Assembly (NCBI GenBank): GCA_937924805.1
Contig: CALDTZ010000066.1
Location: forward strand, 52,034-116,033
Source of the DNA: an uncultured Saprospiraceae bacterium
GTDB taxonomy: Bacteria > Bacteroidota > Bacteroidia > Chitinophagales > Saprospiraceae
Length of the DNA stretch: 64,000 nt
Direction: 5' to 3'
The translations under genes and the position numbers were made by a program. The notes beneath the pieces are model-generated. The model made no database searches and was not told the origin of the DNA. It was given only the letters and a program-made list of their open reading frames with translations. This document shows positions 46,747 through 57,223 of this stretch, piece after piece. Within the stretch, counting starts at the first letter, position 1. The number at the start of each line of letters is the position of its first letter.

Positions 46747-47982
46747 TTAGCTAAATGTATTGGATTTCATGTATTTGAAACTTCGGTGTACAATGATTAA
46801 ACTTAAAAGGGTTAAAAGACCAGCCATTATAAATGGACTTGTAGGAAGATAAATTGAACTGTCTTCACTTGTAAAATAATAAAACAATCCAGTCATAATT
46901 AGTGGTCCAATAATCGATGTTATGCTAATTAAGCTAGTCAAAGCTCCTTGTAGTTCTCCTTGTTCGTTGTCTGGTACTTGATTAGAAATAAGACCTTGGA
47001 TAGTTGGTCCTGCAATACCTCCCAAGCAAAAAGGAATCATAAATAAAAAGAGCATCCATCCTTCTGACGCTAAGCTGTACAAACCAAAACCTAAAATATA
47101 AAAAGCTAATCCGATATAAATAGATTTTTTCTCTCCAAAATAGGGTATCACAACCCGAATTAATCCTCCTTGAACCAGTGCGACTAAAAATCCTATGACA
47201 CCTAGCGAATAGCCAACCATTGCTTCATCCCACTCAAATTTCTCCATAGTTATAAACGTCCAAGTAGATTGGTTAGCATGGCCTGCGATATACAATAAAA
47301 AGAATGATATAGCTAGCCCGATGATAAGCGGATATTTCCTAAGTTGGATAAGTGCTCCAACTGGATTGGCTCTTTTAATATCAAATTTTCTTCTATTTTC
47401 TTTACTCAAAGATTCGGGTAAAACAAAATAGCCATAAATCATATTGATGAAAGCTAAACCAGCAGAGACTAAAAAAGGTACTTTATACCCATATTGCCCA
47501 AGTGTACCACCGATGACTGGGCCAATAATAAACCCTAAGCCAAAGGCAACACCTATCATTCCAAAGTTTTGTGCTCGTTTTTCAGGTGAACTGATATCAG
47601 CAATATAGGCTGTTGCCGTAGTATAACTTGATCCAGCAATGCCTGCAAAAATGCGCGATAAGAACAACCAAAAAAGGGTTGGCGCAAATGCAGTTACTAA
47701 ATAATCAACGCCTAAGCCGAATAGAGAAATTAATAAGACTGGTCTTCTTCCAAATTGGTCCGAAAGTCCACCAAGAATAGGAGAAAAAATAAATTGCATA
47801 ATAGCATACGTAAACATTAACCATCCACCGATCATGGCAGCATTAGATAAATCTTGACCCGAAAGTGTCGTTATCATTTTTGGGAAAATCGGAATAATGA
47901 TTCCTAAACCGATAACGTCAATTAAAACGGTAAAAAAAATAAATAATAATGAACCTGTGGATGATGACCGCTGCATAGACAT
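46747..47982 (-). CDS. MFS transporter, TetA-like (DHA1) drug/proton antiporter
   Basis: The 411-residue inner-membrane exporter has 12 predicted helices. Motif A ([14 protein letters not shown], between helices 2 and 3) and the antiporter motif C ([12 protein letters not shown], helix 5) identify the DHA1/Tet family. Such proteins export drugs or metabolites in exchange for protons. Real tetracycline resistance cannot be concluded from similarity at this level. A -7-type box TAATTTTG lies at 47998-47991 on the minus strand, so close that the mRNA may be almost leaderless. Confidence 0.88.
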   Translation of the reverse strand: MSMQRSSSTGSLLFIFFTVLIDVIGLGIIIPIFPKMITTLSGQDLSNAAMIGGWLMFTYAIMQFIFSPILGGLSDQFGRRPVLLISLFGLGVDYLVTAFAPTLFWLFLSRIFAGIAGSSYTTATAYIADISSPEKRAQNFGMIGVAFGLGFIIGPVIGGTLGQYGYKVPFLVSAGLAFINMIYGYFVLPESLSKENRRKFDIKRANPVGALIQLRKYPLIIGLAISFFLLYIAGHANQSTWTFITMEKFEWDEAMVGYSLGVIGFLVALVQGGLIRVVIPYFGEKKSIYIGLAFYILGFGLYSLASEGWMLFLFMIPFCLGGIAGPTIQGLISNQVPDNEQGELQGALTSLISITSIIGPLIMTGLFYYFTSEDSSIYLPTSPFIMAGLLTLLSLIIVHRSFKYMKSNTFS

Positions 47983-48094
47983 GATTTAGTCAAAATTACT
48001 ATTATTAAATCATTCAGCATCATCAATATTCTATATTGTATTATGAAATTGTACTTTTAATAAGTGAAGTCAATACAACAATTGGTATTAAAAA

Positions 48095-49489
48095 ATGGTA
48101 TTTAGCTCTTTTCTCTTCTTATTTGTTTTTTTACCGTTGGTATTAATAATAAACCACTTCTTGCCAATTCGGGCAAGTAATGTTTTTTTATTAGTTATGA
48201 GCTTGGCTTTTTATGCCTTTGGTGAAGGTAGCTTAGTACTTATTCTTGTTATTTCCATCTTATGGAATTATATTTTTGGCATTAGTTTATCATTGGTTGA
48301 TACTAAAAATAAGGCTAAAAGATTACTTTTATATTTGTGTATTATCGGCAATTTGGGTTTGCTTTTTTATTATAAATACATCGGTTTATTTATCACAAGC
48401 TTTGGATTAAACCGTCAATTTGATACTTCCTCCTACACGAACATAATTTTACCAATTGGAATTTCTTTTTTTACATTTCAAGGCATTTCTTATATTGTAG
48501 ATATCTACAGAAAGACAGAAGAAGTAGAATGGAATCCCTTGAGACTAGGATTGTATATTGCTTTTTTTCCTCAACTTATAGCTGGCCCGATCATTAAGTA
48601 TAATGAAATAGCTCAATATTTTACGAATAGAATAGTTACCAAAGAAGGTTGGATTTTGGGCTCTTTTACTTTTATAAGGGGACTAGCCAAAAAAGTCATT
48701 TTTGCTGATAGTTTTGGTTTTATTGCGGATACTGTTTTTGAGAGTAATATTGGGACTTTACCAGCATTTATAGCTTGGGTAGGTATATTATTCTATTCTT
48801 TTCAAATTTATTTCGATTTCTCTGGTTATTCGGATATGGCTATAGGCCTAGGAAGAATGTTAGGATTTAAAATTCCAATAAATTTTAATTACCCATATGC
48901 ATCAAGATCAATTCAAGAATTTTGGCGACGTTGGCACATTTCATTGTCAACATGGTTTAGAGACTACTTATATATTCCATTAGGTGGTAATCGAAAAGGA
49001 AAAGGGCGATTATATGTTAATTTGATATTGATTTTTATTGTCACTGGTCTATGGCATGGAGCAAATATTAGTTTTGTAATTTGGGGTTTAATTCATGGCG
49101 CTTTTTTAATCATTGAACGTCAAAAATGGAACTTGAAAATTCCACGAATTGTCCAGCACATCTATACGTGTTTTGTTGTATTGATTGCTTGGGTTTTTTT
49201 CCGTTTAGAAGACGTAAGTTTGTCATTAATCTACATTCGAAATATGTTTAATTTCGACGATAGGTTGCCTCATTTTGCAGAGATATTACTCAGCCCTTAT
49301 ATTATATTTTTGTTTTGTATATCGATTCCATTAAGTTTGGGTTTGAGGCGATTTATAGATGATCGCATTGATGTTAAAAAACCACAGGCTTTCTATATCA
49401 ATATGGCCGTCTATTTTGGACTGTTTATATATTGTATTTCTGAATTGACGACATCGACATATTCACCATTTATCTATTTCAAGTTTTGA
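48095..49489 (+). CDS. MBOAT-family O-acyltransferase (AlgI-like)
   Basis: This multi-pass inner-membrane enzyme (464 residues, ~11 helices) passes acetyl groups across the membrane for O-acetylation of a surface polysaccharide. MBOAT motifs are clear: RRWHISLSTWFRDYLYIPLGGNR (~280-302) and the catalytic His in GLWHGANISF (~323-332). Its stop overlaps the next gene's TTG start (TTGA, 49486-49489). That gene encodes the AlgX/AlgJ-like SGNH partner, so the pair forms one acetylation module. The polysaccharide is not identified here. Confidence 0.92.
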   Translation: MVFSSFLFLFVFLPLVLIINHFLPIRASNVFLLVMSLAFYAFGEGSLVLILVISILWNYIFGISLSLVDTKNKAKRLLLYLCIIGNLGLLFYYKYIGLFITSFGLNRQFDTSSYTNIILPIGISFFTFQGISYIVDIYRKTEEVEWNPLRLGLYIAFFPQLIAGPIIKYNEIAQYFTNRIVTKEGWILGSFTFIRGLAKKVIFADSFGFIADTVFESNIGTLPAFIAWVGILFYSFQIYFDFSGYSDMAIGLGRMLGFKIPINFNYPYASRSIQEFWRRWHISLSTWFRDYLYIPLGGNRKGKGRLYVNLILIFIVTGLWHGANISFVIWGLIHGAFLIIERQKWNLKIPRIVQHIYTCFVVLIAWVFFRLEDVSLSLIYIRNMFNFDDRLPHFAEILLSPYIIFLFCISIPLSLGLRRFIDDRIDVKKPQAFYINMAVYFGLFIYCISELTTSTYSPFIYFKF

Positions 49490-50556
49490 CAAATCATATA
49501 AGTAAAGCCTATATTATCCTGTTTGTGAGCACACTTGCTGTGTTTGGATTTGGTGTCTTTTACGATTGGGATTCAAAAGATAATTGCGAAAATCGAAAAC
49601 TAGCAGAAATGCCTAGTTTTTCTTTTAGTCAGTCCTATTTTATCGATTTGGAGTCCTATGTTACAGATCACTTTAGTTTTAGAAATAGACTAGCCGATAT
49701 AAATAGTACTATTCGATGGTCAATATTTAATAGTTCAATAAAACCCGATCAAGTCCAAAATGGAAAAGATTCATTTCTATTTTATACTTCAAATACAGAT
49801 TATCTGTACAAAAGTCTGACAAGGCAAAATTTACTTTCAGCGAAGGCCTTAATTGCCCTCGATTCAACATTGGTAAAACGAAAAGAGTATTTAGCTCAAA
49901 AAGGTATTGATTATTTTATGGCTGTTTGGCCTAATAAATCCTCTATTTATCCTGAATATTTGCCTACACACTTAAAGAAGCACATTCAAGATACAATATC
50001 AAGAGTAGATCAAATTACGCATTATCTTTCGTCACATTCTGGTATAAAAGTCATTGAAGCATATGCTTTATTAAAGGCTATAAAATTAGATGATTCTACA
50101 TCTTTATACCTTAAAAATGATACTCATTGGAATAATAAAGGTGCTTTTTTTGCATATCAGTCTTTAATGAAAGGTATGAATATGATACCCTATAATTTAG
50201 AGGATTTTAATATTGAAAATCAAGAGGTCGTTGGAGGTGATTTGGTAAATCTACTTGGATTATGTAATCAACAGAGTTTTATAGACAAAGATTTAATTTT
50301 CACTTTTAAAGATGCTTCGATCAAGACTGAAAAATTAACTTCTAAGATTAATAATATGCATATTCGACGAAACTATGCTCTCAATGAAGGCAAAACAATC
50401 TTGATTTTTAGAGATTCGTTTACTTCAGCGATGTTGCCATTTATTCAATTACATTTTAAGGAATGTTTTGTTGTATGGTCATCTTATAATGAAGGCCTTG
50501 TTAATAAATTGAAGCCTGATATCGTCCTTGTTTCAAAAACAGAGAGATACTTTTAA
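49486..50556 (+). CDS. AlgX/AlgJ-like SGNH-fold O-acetyltransferase partner
   Basis: The 356-residue protein has one N-terminal membrane segment (~6-22) and a periplasmic SGNH-like domain. The Asp-His pair is seen in KNDTHWNNKG (~205) and the nucleophile Ser in LIFRDSFTSAM (~300), as in AlgJ/AlgX-type enzymes that place acetyl groups on polysaccharide. The start codon is TTG overlapping the MBOAT stop; no better start fits the membrane segment. The last bases overlap the convergent aminotransferase gene by 4 bp. Confidence 0.86.
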   Translation: MTNHISKAYIILFVSTLAVFGFGVFYDWDSKDNCENRKLAEMPSFSFSQSYFIDLESYVTDHFSFRNRLADINSTIRWSIFNSSIKPDQVQNGKDSFLFYTSNTDYLYKSLTRQNLLSAKALIALDSTLVKRKEYLAQKGIDYFMAVWPNKSSIYPEYLPTHLKKHIQDTISRVDQITHYLSSHSGIKVIEAYALLKAIKLDDSTSLYLKNDTHWNNKGAFFAYQSLMKGMNMIPYNLEDFNIENQEVVGGDLVNLLGLCNQQSFIDKDLIFTFKDASIKTEKLTSKINNMHIRRNYALNEGKTILIFRDSFTSAMLPFIQLHFKECFVVWSSYNEGLVNKLKPDIVLVSKTERYF

Positions 50557-51671
50557 AGGTTATTTGAAACGACAATAAGTGCTTTAATTAATGCAGTCGT
50601 AGCTTCTTCATTTCCAATCGTGATGCGAATATGACCTGGAGCACCAAAGTTAGCCACAGGACGCACCATAATTCCCTGTTTAAGCATTAATTCTTCAAAT
50701 AATAATTCATCAATTGAAGGTTTAATTAGAATAAAATTGGCTTGTGTTTTCCAAAATTGAATGCCTAATTTTTCTAGGGCTTCATAAATTCGTTCTTTTT
50801 GGGTAAATACGGTTTGTACAGTTTTTAGAATGTGATTTTTATCTGAAAGTGCAGCTATCCCAGCTTCAAGTCCGAGTATATTTATGAAAAATGGTCGTTG
50901 GAATTTACGTAAATAATTCATCAATTCAGGTTTGCCGTAACCAAAACCAATCCGTAGACCAGCTAGTCCATAGGATTTAGCAAAGCTGTTTACAGTTATA
51001 ACATTCTCATTGTTCAATACATATCCTAAACCTGTGGTATAATCAGATGCATGACTAAAATGATAATATACTTCGTCATAAATTAAAATTGTATGTTCTG
51101 GGAGGTTTGCAACAAGTTTGTCGATTTCTTTTTTTGGTATATAGGTTCCAGTAGGGTTGTTTGGGTTAGTAATAAAAATTAACCTTGTATTGTAATTGAT
51201 GGAAGCGATAATTTTATCTGTGTCTAAAGAGAAATCTGGTGCTTTTAAAGGAATATCGATCGTTTCTGCACCCATTTTACCAGCAAACATTTCATAAGGA
51301 CTAAAAGCTGGATTTGAAATAATAATATTATCACCTTCCTTTAAAAAAGCTCTACAGATCATTTCGAGTAACCCAACACCACTGTTTGATGTAATGAAAT
51401 GTTCTTTATCTATTTTCTCGTTAAAATAAGAGACTAATGCTTCTCTTAGTCTTATATCTGTTCGGTCAGGATAAATATGAACATTGTTAAGATGTTTTCT
51501 TATCGCATCCGTAGCTTTTGGTGATGGACCGATTGGGTTTTCATTGGATGATAATTTATATATTTTATCTATTCCAGATAAGTCAATTTCATTTAATGTT
51601 TTTCCACCCGCATAAGAAGCGTTTGATAGGAGATTTTTATTAAAGAGTACAGGATCTACATTCTTTGCCAT
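50553..51671 (-). CDS. PLP-dependent aminotransferase, histidinol-phosphate aminotransferase family
   Basis: This fold-type I aminotransferase has 372 residues. The PLP lysine is K232 (NSFAKSYGLAGLRIGF), with NPNNPTG (169-175) and YDEVY (198-202) also present. Sequence style places it in the HisC-like subfamily. No other histidine genes are nearby, so it could act on histidinol phosphate, an aromatic amino acid or another substrate. It follows the flavin reductase gene by 6 bp and is probably co-transcribed with it. Confidence 0.85.
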   Translation of the reverse strand: MAKNVDPVLFNKNLLSNASYAGGKTLNEIDLSGIDKIYKLSSNENPIGPSPKATDAIRKHLNNVHIYPDRTDIRLREALVSYFNEKIDKEHFITSNSGVGLLEMICRAFLKEGDNIIISNPAFSPYEMFAGKMGAETIDIPLKAPDFSLDTDKIIASINYNTRLIFITNPNNPTGTYIPKKEIDKLVANLPEHTILIYDEVYYHFSHASDYTTGLGYVLNNENVITVNSFAKSYGLAGLRIGFGYGKPELMNYLRKFQRPFFINILGLEAGIAALSDKNHILKTVQTVFTQKERIYEALEKLGIQFWKTQANFILIKPSIDELLFEELMLKQGIMVRPVANFGAPGHIRITIGNEEATTALIKALIVVSNNL

Positions 51672-51677
51672 ATATAA

Positions 51678-52511
51678 TTATAATAGGGTTATCCAAGCTT
51701 TTTCAATGTCTCCATTATCTAGAAGATGTTTTGCTAAGGTATGTGATTCTTCGATACTTTTTGTTGAAGGGTTTAGGCTTTTTGTTGGTATTTCTTTTAC
51801 GGAAGCTAATTGCCCTAGGTTATTTGCTGTGAGTATTTTACTTTGAAGAATAGAATTTGGAAGATTGTCAAAGCCAATGCCTGGATGAGCTAATGGTTTA
51901 GCTACTTCAAAAAGACTCTTTTCATTTATTTGTGCGTAATAATTTGCCCCGAGCCTTGCAATTGGATTCATTTTGATTGGATCGATTTTTCCATCGCTAT
52001 CTAGTATGTCATTACTGACATGAGCATGGAGTATTTCACAAATCACAAGGTTCCCAGCTCCACCTTCCTTTCCAGTTTCTACAATATTGTTGACTTTACA
52101 TTCGAATGCGATAGGAGCTTGTTTAATGCGTGGAGGTTTAACCGCAATGGAAGAAATTTCTGTAAACCCTGCTTTTACAAATTCGTTTACACCTTTTGCA
52201 TAGTCGCCACTTGATAAAGATAATTGTTCGACCATCTCGTAATTAGCTATATGAATAACACATTCAGAAACTTCTTTGACATTTTCTAATGTGTGTTTAA
52301 CCGTGTTATCTCTAACTCTCCGGGAAGGACTAAATACAAGGATTGGAGGATTCGCTCCAAAAGCGTTAAAAAAACTAAACGGGCTTAGGTTGACTTGCCC
52401 TTTTTTATTAATGGTACTTACAAATGCAATGGGGCGCGGAGTGACACCACCTGTGATTAACCCAAATTTTTGTCTAATAGATATGGATGAAAAATCATAA
52501 GAGGTAACCAT
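51678..52511 (-). CDS. Flavin reductase-like FMN-binding protein
   Basis: The 277-residue cytoplasmic protein has the flavin reductase/flavoredoxin split-barrel fold. Typical motifs are GGVTPRPIAFVSTI (~20-33), NLSPFSFFNAFGANPP (~41-56) and a SRRVRDNT loop (~63-70). It is longer than the ~200-residue core, with a C-terminal helical extension. It probably reduces or binds FMN for a partner that is not evident. It heads the small unit with the aminotransferase gene. The transcript of the upstream subtilase gene is terminated just before it. Confidence 0.85.
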   Translation of the reverse strand: MVTSYDFSSISIRQKFGLITGGVTPRPIAFVSTINKKGQVNLSPFSFFNAFGANPPILVFSPSRRVRDNTVKHTLENVKEVSECVIHIANYEMVEQLSLSSGDYAKGVNEFVKAGFTEISSIAVKPPRIKQAPIAFECKVNNIVETGKEGGAGNLVICEILHAHVSNDILDSDGKIDPIKMNPIARLGANYYAQINEKSLFEVAKPLAHPGIGFDNLPNSILQSKILTANNLGQLASVKEIPTKSLNPSTKSIEESHTLAKHLLDNGDIEKAWITLL

Positions 52512-52534
52512 AATTATATTTTAAGAATTTAGAA

Positions 52535-52568
52535 TAAAAAAAAGCCCGATAATTAATTATCGAGCTTT
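52535..52568 (-). terminator. Terminator of the subtilase gene
   Basis: On the minus strand AAGCTCGATAATT pairs with AATTATCGGGCTT (12 of 13 positions) and is followed by a long T run (52543-52535). It lies 9 bp after the subtilase stop and before the flavin reductase gene. Confidence 0.82.
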
Positions 52569-52576
52569 TCATTTTT

Positions 52577-54259
52577 TTATGCCCGACTATTGCCGGCTTT
52601 CATAGCTTGTGATGATACAGCGCTCATCTTTTTTCTAATCTTTTTCTTTCGCTTGCCTTTGGTTGTTTTTGCAAGATCAACGGCTTTTGATACATTGACA
52701 ACACCACCTGTAACAGATAGTGAAGAGAAAGGAACTTTCTTGTCTTTTGATCCAGGCTGAAGAACATTTTCAGAAATAGGAGTAACTGAAGTCTCAAGGA
52801 TTTCTTTTACTTGTTTTGCGGATAACTCTGGATAATAAGATCTTAAAATGGCAGCACATCCTGCAACCACAGGAGCAGCCATACTTGTACCTTGTAAGTT
52901 TGCATATTCATTATCTGGTAGTGTCGCATAGATAGACATTCCAGGCGCAAATAAATCTACTTCAGTTTTTCCATAATTTGAAAATGGAGCGGAAAATTTG
53001 TCACCTTGAGCAAAGTTTAAAGCACCAATTTCCATCCAAGTGGGTGATCCTTTGCAAAACATACTTCCTTTTTCAAATGTATCATTCGGGAAGTTATCTG
53101 TATTATCATTGTCTTGGCTGCTATTTCCTGCAGCATGGACTAATAGTACATCATTTTTTGCGGCATGCTTTACGGCATCATCAACAACTTTTTTGTCCCA
53201 TGAAAATCCTTTTCCAAAACTCATATTAATAATAGATGCACCATTATCAACAGCATATCGAATAGCATTTGCAACATCCTTATCTCTTTCATCGCCATTC
53301 GGTACGGTACGTACAGACATAATCTTTACATTGTTTGCTACACCATTCATCCCTACGCCATTATTTCTAACCGCACCTATTATACCAGCCACATGTGTTC
53401 CATGTAATGCATCAGGACCTTCTACATCATTGTTACCATAATACCTCTCCGAAGAGTCATTATAATTATCACCTACGATAGTCCGAGTATTGAATTCTGT
53501 ATTGTATGCATAATCCAATTTTCCTTGGTAGTAGTTTTTAGCTCCGGCTAATTCACCTTTTACTAGTTCTCTTGCATCAGCAATGCTTTCAATTTCATTT
53601 CCACCTCCAATAAAACTCATTGCCATTTCTTTGGCCATGTTCAATTTCTCATCCGAAGAATCTAATCCTTCGAGTGTTTCTGCGTTTATTGGATTGTCTC
53701 CAATCGCTAATTCTAAGGCATCAATAGCGCCTAACATTCTATTTTCGTTTTCAGAAATAGTTGCTAGTCTTTCTTTCGCTTTTTCTAATTGACTAAGAAT
53801 TTCTTCTTCTGTTCTTTTAAATAAGTCATATTCTTTTTTCTCATCTTTTGATAAATTTGACCGTACGGCATTTTCATATTTATACTTTTTAGCGCCATAA
53901 ATTCGTGTCACCTCGTATGTGTCATCATTCACATTTCCATCTTTACCACCGATAAAATTCCATCCATTCACATCATCTATATACCCGTTACCATCATCAT
54001 CAATTCCATTTCCAGCAATTTCTCCTGGATTGTACCATACATTGTCCGCTAAGTCTTCATGCTCAATATCTACACCTGAATCGATAACAGCAACTACGAC
54101 TGTCTCAGGTTTTTTATTTTCTAGCTTAGCATAAGCATCTTCAGTTGCGACACCAAACCATTCAGAGCTAGTAGGATTTTGATGGAACCAGTTTTCAGGT
54201 GCTTGCGCAAATATTTGAGTTCCAATTAATAATAGAACTACAGAAAGTAATTGTTTCAT
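52577..54259 (-). CDS. Subtilisin-like serine protease (S8 family)
   Basis: This secreted endopeptidase has 560 residues and a signal peptide (1-~19). The catalytic triad is complete: D60 (AVIDSGVD), H286 (HGTHVAG) and S459 (GTSMAAP), with the oxyanion N379 (AAGNS). A Ca-binding-like loop follows D60 (GIDDDGNGYIDDVNGW). D60 and H286 are ~225 residues apart, several times the usual gap. The insert (~115-260) is highly charged and helical. No T9SS sorting domain is present; instead the protein ends in a basic tail (KGKRKKKIRKKM). It is therefore probably periplasmic or released by another route. It has its own terminator. Confidence 0.92.
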   Translation of the reverse strand: MKQLLSVVLLLIGTQIFAQAPENWFHQNPTSSEWFGVATEDAYAKLENKKPETVVVAVIDSGVDIEHEDLADNVWYNPGEIAGNGIDDDGNGYIDDVNGWNFIGGKDGNVNDDTYEVTRIYGAKKYKYENAVRSNLSKDEKKEYDLFKRTEEEILSQLEKAKERLATISENENRMLGAIDALELAIGDNPINAETLEGLDSSDEKLNMAKEMAMSFIGGGNEIESIADARELVKGELAGAKNYYQGKLDYAYNTEFNTRTIVGDNYNDSSERYYGNNDVEGPDALHGTHVAGIIGAVRNNGVGMNGVANNVKIMSVRTVPNGDERDKDVANAIRYAVDNGASIINMSFGKGFSWDKKVVDDAVKHAAKNDVLLVHAAGNSSQDNDNTDNFPNDTFEKGSMFCKGSPTWMEIGALNFAQGDKFSAPFSNYGKTEVDLFAPGMSIYATLPDNEYANLQGTSMAAPVVAGCAAILRSYYPELSAKQVKEILETSVTPISENVLQPGSKDKKVPFSSLSVTGGVVNVSKAVDLAKTTKGKRKKKIRKKMSAVSSQAMKAGNSRA

Positions 54260-54462
54260 TTACATTGTTTTTTTAATAATGAACTAGGGTGTTTAGATTA
54301 ATTAACTGTCATAATAACGGATAATAATTCTAATCATTATCCTCTGATAATGTGGTGCAAAGATATATAATGTAATTTATATTTTTAAAACCATTTTTAC
54401 GTTTTATGAGATAGATAATAAGTCTTGTCTAATTTGTTGAAAAAAGATAGAATTTACATTCA

Positions 54463-55311
54463 ATGAAACACCTTTTTATAGCGACGTTATTTTTTGTTCT
54501 CCCATTTGTTGGTCAGGCCCAGAATTACGAATTATCATTTGGCTTAGGCGGGAGTCTATACTTTGGAGATTTAAATACGGTTAGTTTTCAAAAAAATACG
54601 ACCCTTACTAAGTTTGCAGCAGAACTAAGTATGGGATATCAAGTAAATGACCATCTAAATACTAGATTTTCTTTACTTTATGCAGGGATTGAAGGAGACG
54701 ATGCAATAGCACTTAGTGAAAAAAGAAAAGAACGAAACCTGCATGCTGAGTCTATATTTTTAGATTTTTCACTCCAAGGGGAATATTACATTTTTGGGTT
54801 TGACTACTATGAAGAAGGGAAATTTTTTTCGCCGTATTTATTAGGTGGTATTTCTGCTTTTTATTTCGATCCTAAAACACAATATGACGGAAAAAATGTC
54901 CGTTTGCGCCCACTTGGCACTGAAGGGCAAGGTATTGGTGACGCTAAAAAGTATTCATTAATTCAAGGTTCATTAATTGCAGGTGCAGGGGCTAAATTAA
55001 TACTTTCCAAAAAAATATCCCTGGGTTTTGAATTATCAATGCGATTTACAACAACGGACTATTTAGACGATGTCAGTACGGTCTATGCTTCATATGAAGA
55101 TGTTTTAGAAGAAAATGGTGTAATTGCTGCCAACCTATCACAACGTATTGATGAATACAACAATAAAGAGGAAGGTAGTTTTCCTGGAAACTATATCGGT
55201 GCTTCTAGAGGTAATCCTGACGTTAAGGATTTTGTTATGGTCGGTTTATTGAAATTGCATTATAATTTAGGGAGAACTCTATTTAAAACCGTAGATTGTC
55301 CTAGATTTTAG
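54463..55311 (+). CDS. DUF6089-type outer-membrane beta-barrel protein
   Basis: The 282-residue protein has a signal peptide (1-~19, VGQAQ) and a barrel-like body beginning YELSFGLGGSLYFGDLN, typical of the DUF6089/outer-membrane family of Bacteroidota. The C-terminus ends in a phenylalanine (DCPRF). The function is unknown; relatives are thought to be structural outer-membrane proteins. It begins a plus-strand unit with recQ (4 bp apart) and a GT4 gene, although the three have no obvious common purpose. Confidence 0.78.
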   Translation: MKHLFIATLFFVLPFVGQAQNYELSFGLGGSLYFGDLNTVSFQKNTTLTKFAAELSMGYQVNDHLNTRFSLLYAGIEGDDAIALSEKRKERNLHAESIFLDFSLQGEYYIFGFDYYEEGKFFSPYLLGGISAFYFDPKTQYDGKNVRLRPLGTEGQGIGDAKKYSLIQGSLIAGAGAKLILSKKISLGFELSMRFTTTDYLDDVSTVYASYEDVLEENGVIAANLSQRIDEYNNKEEGSFPGNYIGASRGNPDVKDFVMVGLLKLHYNLGRTLFKTVDCPRF

Positions 55312-55315
55312 GATC

Positions 55316-57223
55316 ATGATACCATTGTATACTCAACTAAAAAAAATACTTCAATCGTATTGGGGATATCCAGATTTTCGTGCCAACCAATACGAGATCA
55401 TCGAATCCTTAGCAACTGGTAATGATACATTTGCTATTTTACCAACAGGAGGTGGGAAATCTATTTGCTATCAAGTTCCTGGACTATATTATCAAGGATT
55501 AACATTAGTGATTTCACCATTAATTGCATTGATGGAAGACCAAGTCGCTCAATTGAAAAAGCGGGGAATTACAGCAGCTTCGTTGCACTCAGGAATGAAA
55601 CATCGAGAAATAGATGAGACCATTGAGATGGCACGATATGGAGATTTGAAGTTTTTATATATTTCTCCTGAACGGATTACTTCAAAAATGTTTAGTGCTC
55701 GATTAGAATACCTTCCTATCAGTATGGTGGCTGTTGATGAAGCACATTGTATTTCTCAATGGGGCCATGATTTTAGACCAGGTTATCGTCACATTGCTCA
55801 ATTGAAAGACCGATTTCCTCGTATCCCATTTATTGCCGTTACTGCAACGGCGACAATTAAAGTACAAAAAGATATTGTTGAAAATTTAGGGTTAAAAAAG
55901 CCAAATATATTCATTCAGTCTTCAAGAAGAGAAAACCTAATCTATGAAGTAGAAACAACCGAAGATAAATTCGGATTTATTTTAAATTACCTGGAATCAA
56001 ATAGGAATCAGACAGGAATTATTTACGTTAGAAACAGAAAATTAACACGAAAAATAACACAATATTTAATTCAGAATAAAATTAAAGCGGCAGCTTACCA
56101 CGGCGGAATTGATATTGTTTTAAAAGAAAAGATATTACACCAGTGGATAGCAAACGATATTCAAGTTATTGTTGCCACAAATGCATTCGGAATGGGTATC
56201 GATAAAGCAGATGTGCGATTTGTAATCCATTATGCGATGCCCCCTAGTTTAGAGGAATATGTTCAAGAAGCAGGTAGGGCAGGACGTGACGGTGCATTTG
56301 CAAAAGCAATTTTATTGTTTCAAAATAGAGATAGAACGCAAAGAATTAAAGAACTAAATCAATCGTTTCCTTCACGTGAGCTTATTAAAGAGGTGTATTC
56401 AGCGCTTTGTCGTTTATATCATATTGTACCAGGTGAAGGGGTTGATGAGACTTTTATTTTTGATTTAAAATCATTTGCAGAAAAGAATAAATTAAGAGTG
56501 TTATCTACGTATCATGCGTTAAAAATCATTCATGATGCGAATTATATTTTTCTTACTGATTCCTTTTTTAGACCTTCCCAAATGAAGGTTAATCAGGATG
56601 TTTATAAGAACCTTTTGCGTGATCCAAGTTTCCCAAAAGAAGCGAATGATTACATGAAATTACTTCTTCGAAAGTATGATGGTATCTATTTTGACTATAC
56701 AAAAATAGGCGAAGGCGAAATTGAGCATGCCTTAAACATAAGTAAGGTTAAACATCAAAAAATTATAAAATTTTTAGACCGTAAAGGGGCTATTGATTAT
56801 AGACAAAGTCACGCAAACCCATTTATTCGATTTTTATTGAAAAGACCGGATAGTGATCGTCTTTATCTTCCCGATGAAATTTATAAAGATAGAATACAAA
56901 GAGCTGAAGAGCGCCTTAATTTTGTATTTGAATACATAAATACTCCTAGTTGTAGACAAACCTTTATTGATACTTACTTTGGTTCATCATCTAAAATGGA
57001 TTGTACCATTTGTGACATTTGTGAATCAGAAAAAGTTAATTTTGATCCACGAAGCTTAGAAGAGAAAGTAGAAAATGATCTCATTTCTGGTTCAAAAGAT
57101 TTAATTAAATATAAATTTGAGTGGCAAAAAGAAGAATGGAATATCGTACTCGATACGTTAAAATCCATGGAAGACCAAGGACGAATTAGAATAGAAGGCA
57201 CAACCATTAATTATATTAAATAA
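55316..57223 (+). CDS. recQ: RecQ-family ATP-dependent DNA helicase
   Basis: This 3'-to-5' DNA helicase of recombination and repair has 635 residues. Motifs in order: Q motif (FRANQYEII), Walker A TGGGKS (~45), DEAHCISQWGHDFRPGY (~141-157, Walker B plus the RecQ aromatic loop), and QEAGRAGRDG (~317, motif VI). A zinc-binding region with four cysteines (C...CTICDIC) lies near residues 550-575, followed by a winged-helix-like end. No HRDC domain is visible. Bacteroidota commonly carry several RecQ paralogues, and this resembles the short type. It is followed without a gap by the GT4 gene. Confidence 0.93.
   Translation: MIPLYTQLKKILQSYWGYPDFRANQYEIIESLATGNDTFAILPTGGGKSICYQVPGLYYQGLTLVISPLIALMEDQVAQLKKRGITAASLHSGMKHREIDETIEMARYGDLKFLYISPERITSKMFSARLEYLPISMVAVDEAHCISQWGHDFRPGYRHIAQLKDRFPRIPFIAVTATATIKVQKDIVENLGLKKPNIFIQSSRRENLIYEVETTEDKFGFILNYLESNRNQTGIIYVRNRKLTRKITQYLIQNKIKAAAYHGGIDIVLKEKILHQWIANDIQVIVATNAFGMGIDKADVRFVIHYAMPPSLEEYVQEAGRAGRDGAFAKAILLFQNRDRTQRIKELNQSFPSRELIKEVYSALCRLYHIVPGEGVDETFIFDLKSFAEKNKLRVLSTYHALKIIHDANYIFLTDSFFRPSQMKVNQDVYKNLLRDPSFPKEANDYMKLLLRKYDGIYFDYTKIGEGEIEHALNISKVKHQKIIKFLDRKGAIDYRQSHANPFIRFLLKRPDSDRLYLPDEIYKDRIQRAEERLNFVFEYINTPSCRQTFIDTYFGSSSKMDCTICDICESEKVNFDPRSLEEKVENDLISGSKDLIKYKFEWQKEEWNIVLDTLKSMEDQGRIRIEGTTINYIK

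Noticed and set aside
46747..47982. MFS gene as a true tetracycline resistance determinant
   Set aside because: Motifs A and C are shared by many DHA1 exporters and no tetR-like regulator is adjacent, so specificity cannot be claimed.
53040..53441. A 133-codon plus-strand frame inside the subtilase gene
   Set aside because: It lies antisense to conserved catalytic sequence, has low-complexity Ser/Phe/Leu composition and no signal of its own; it is a shadow frame.
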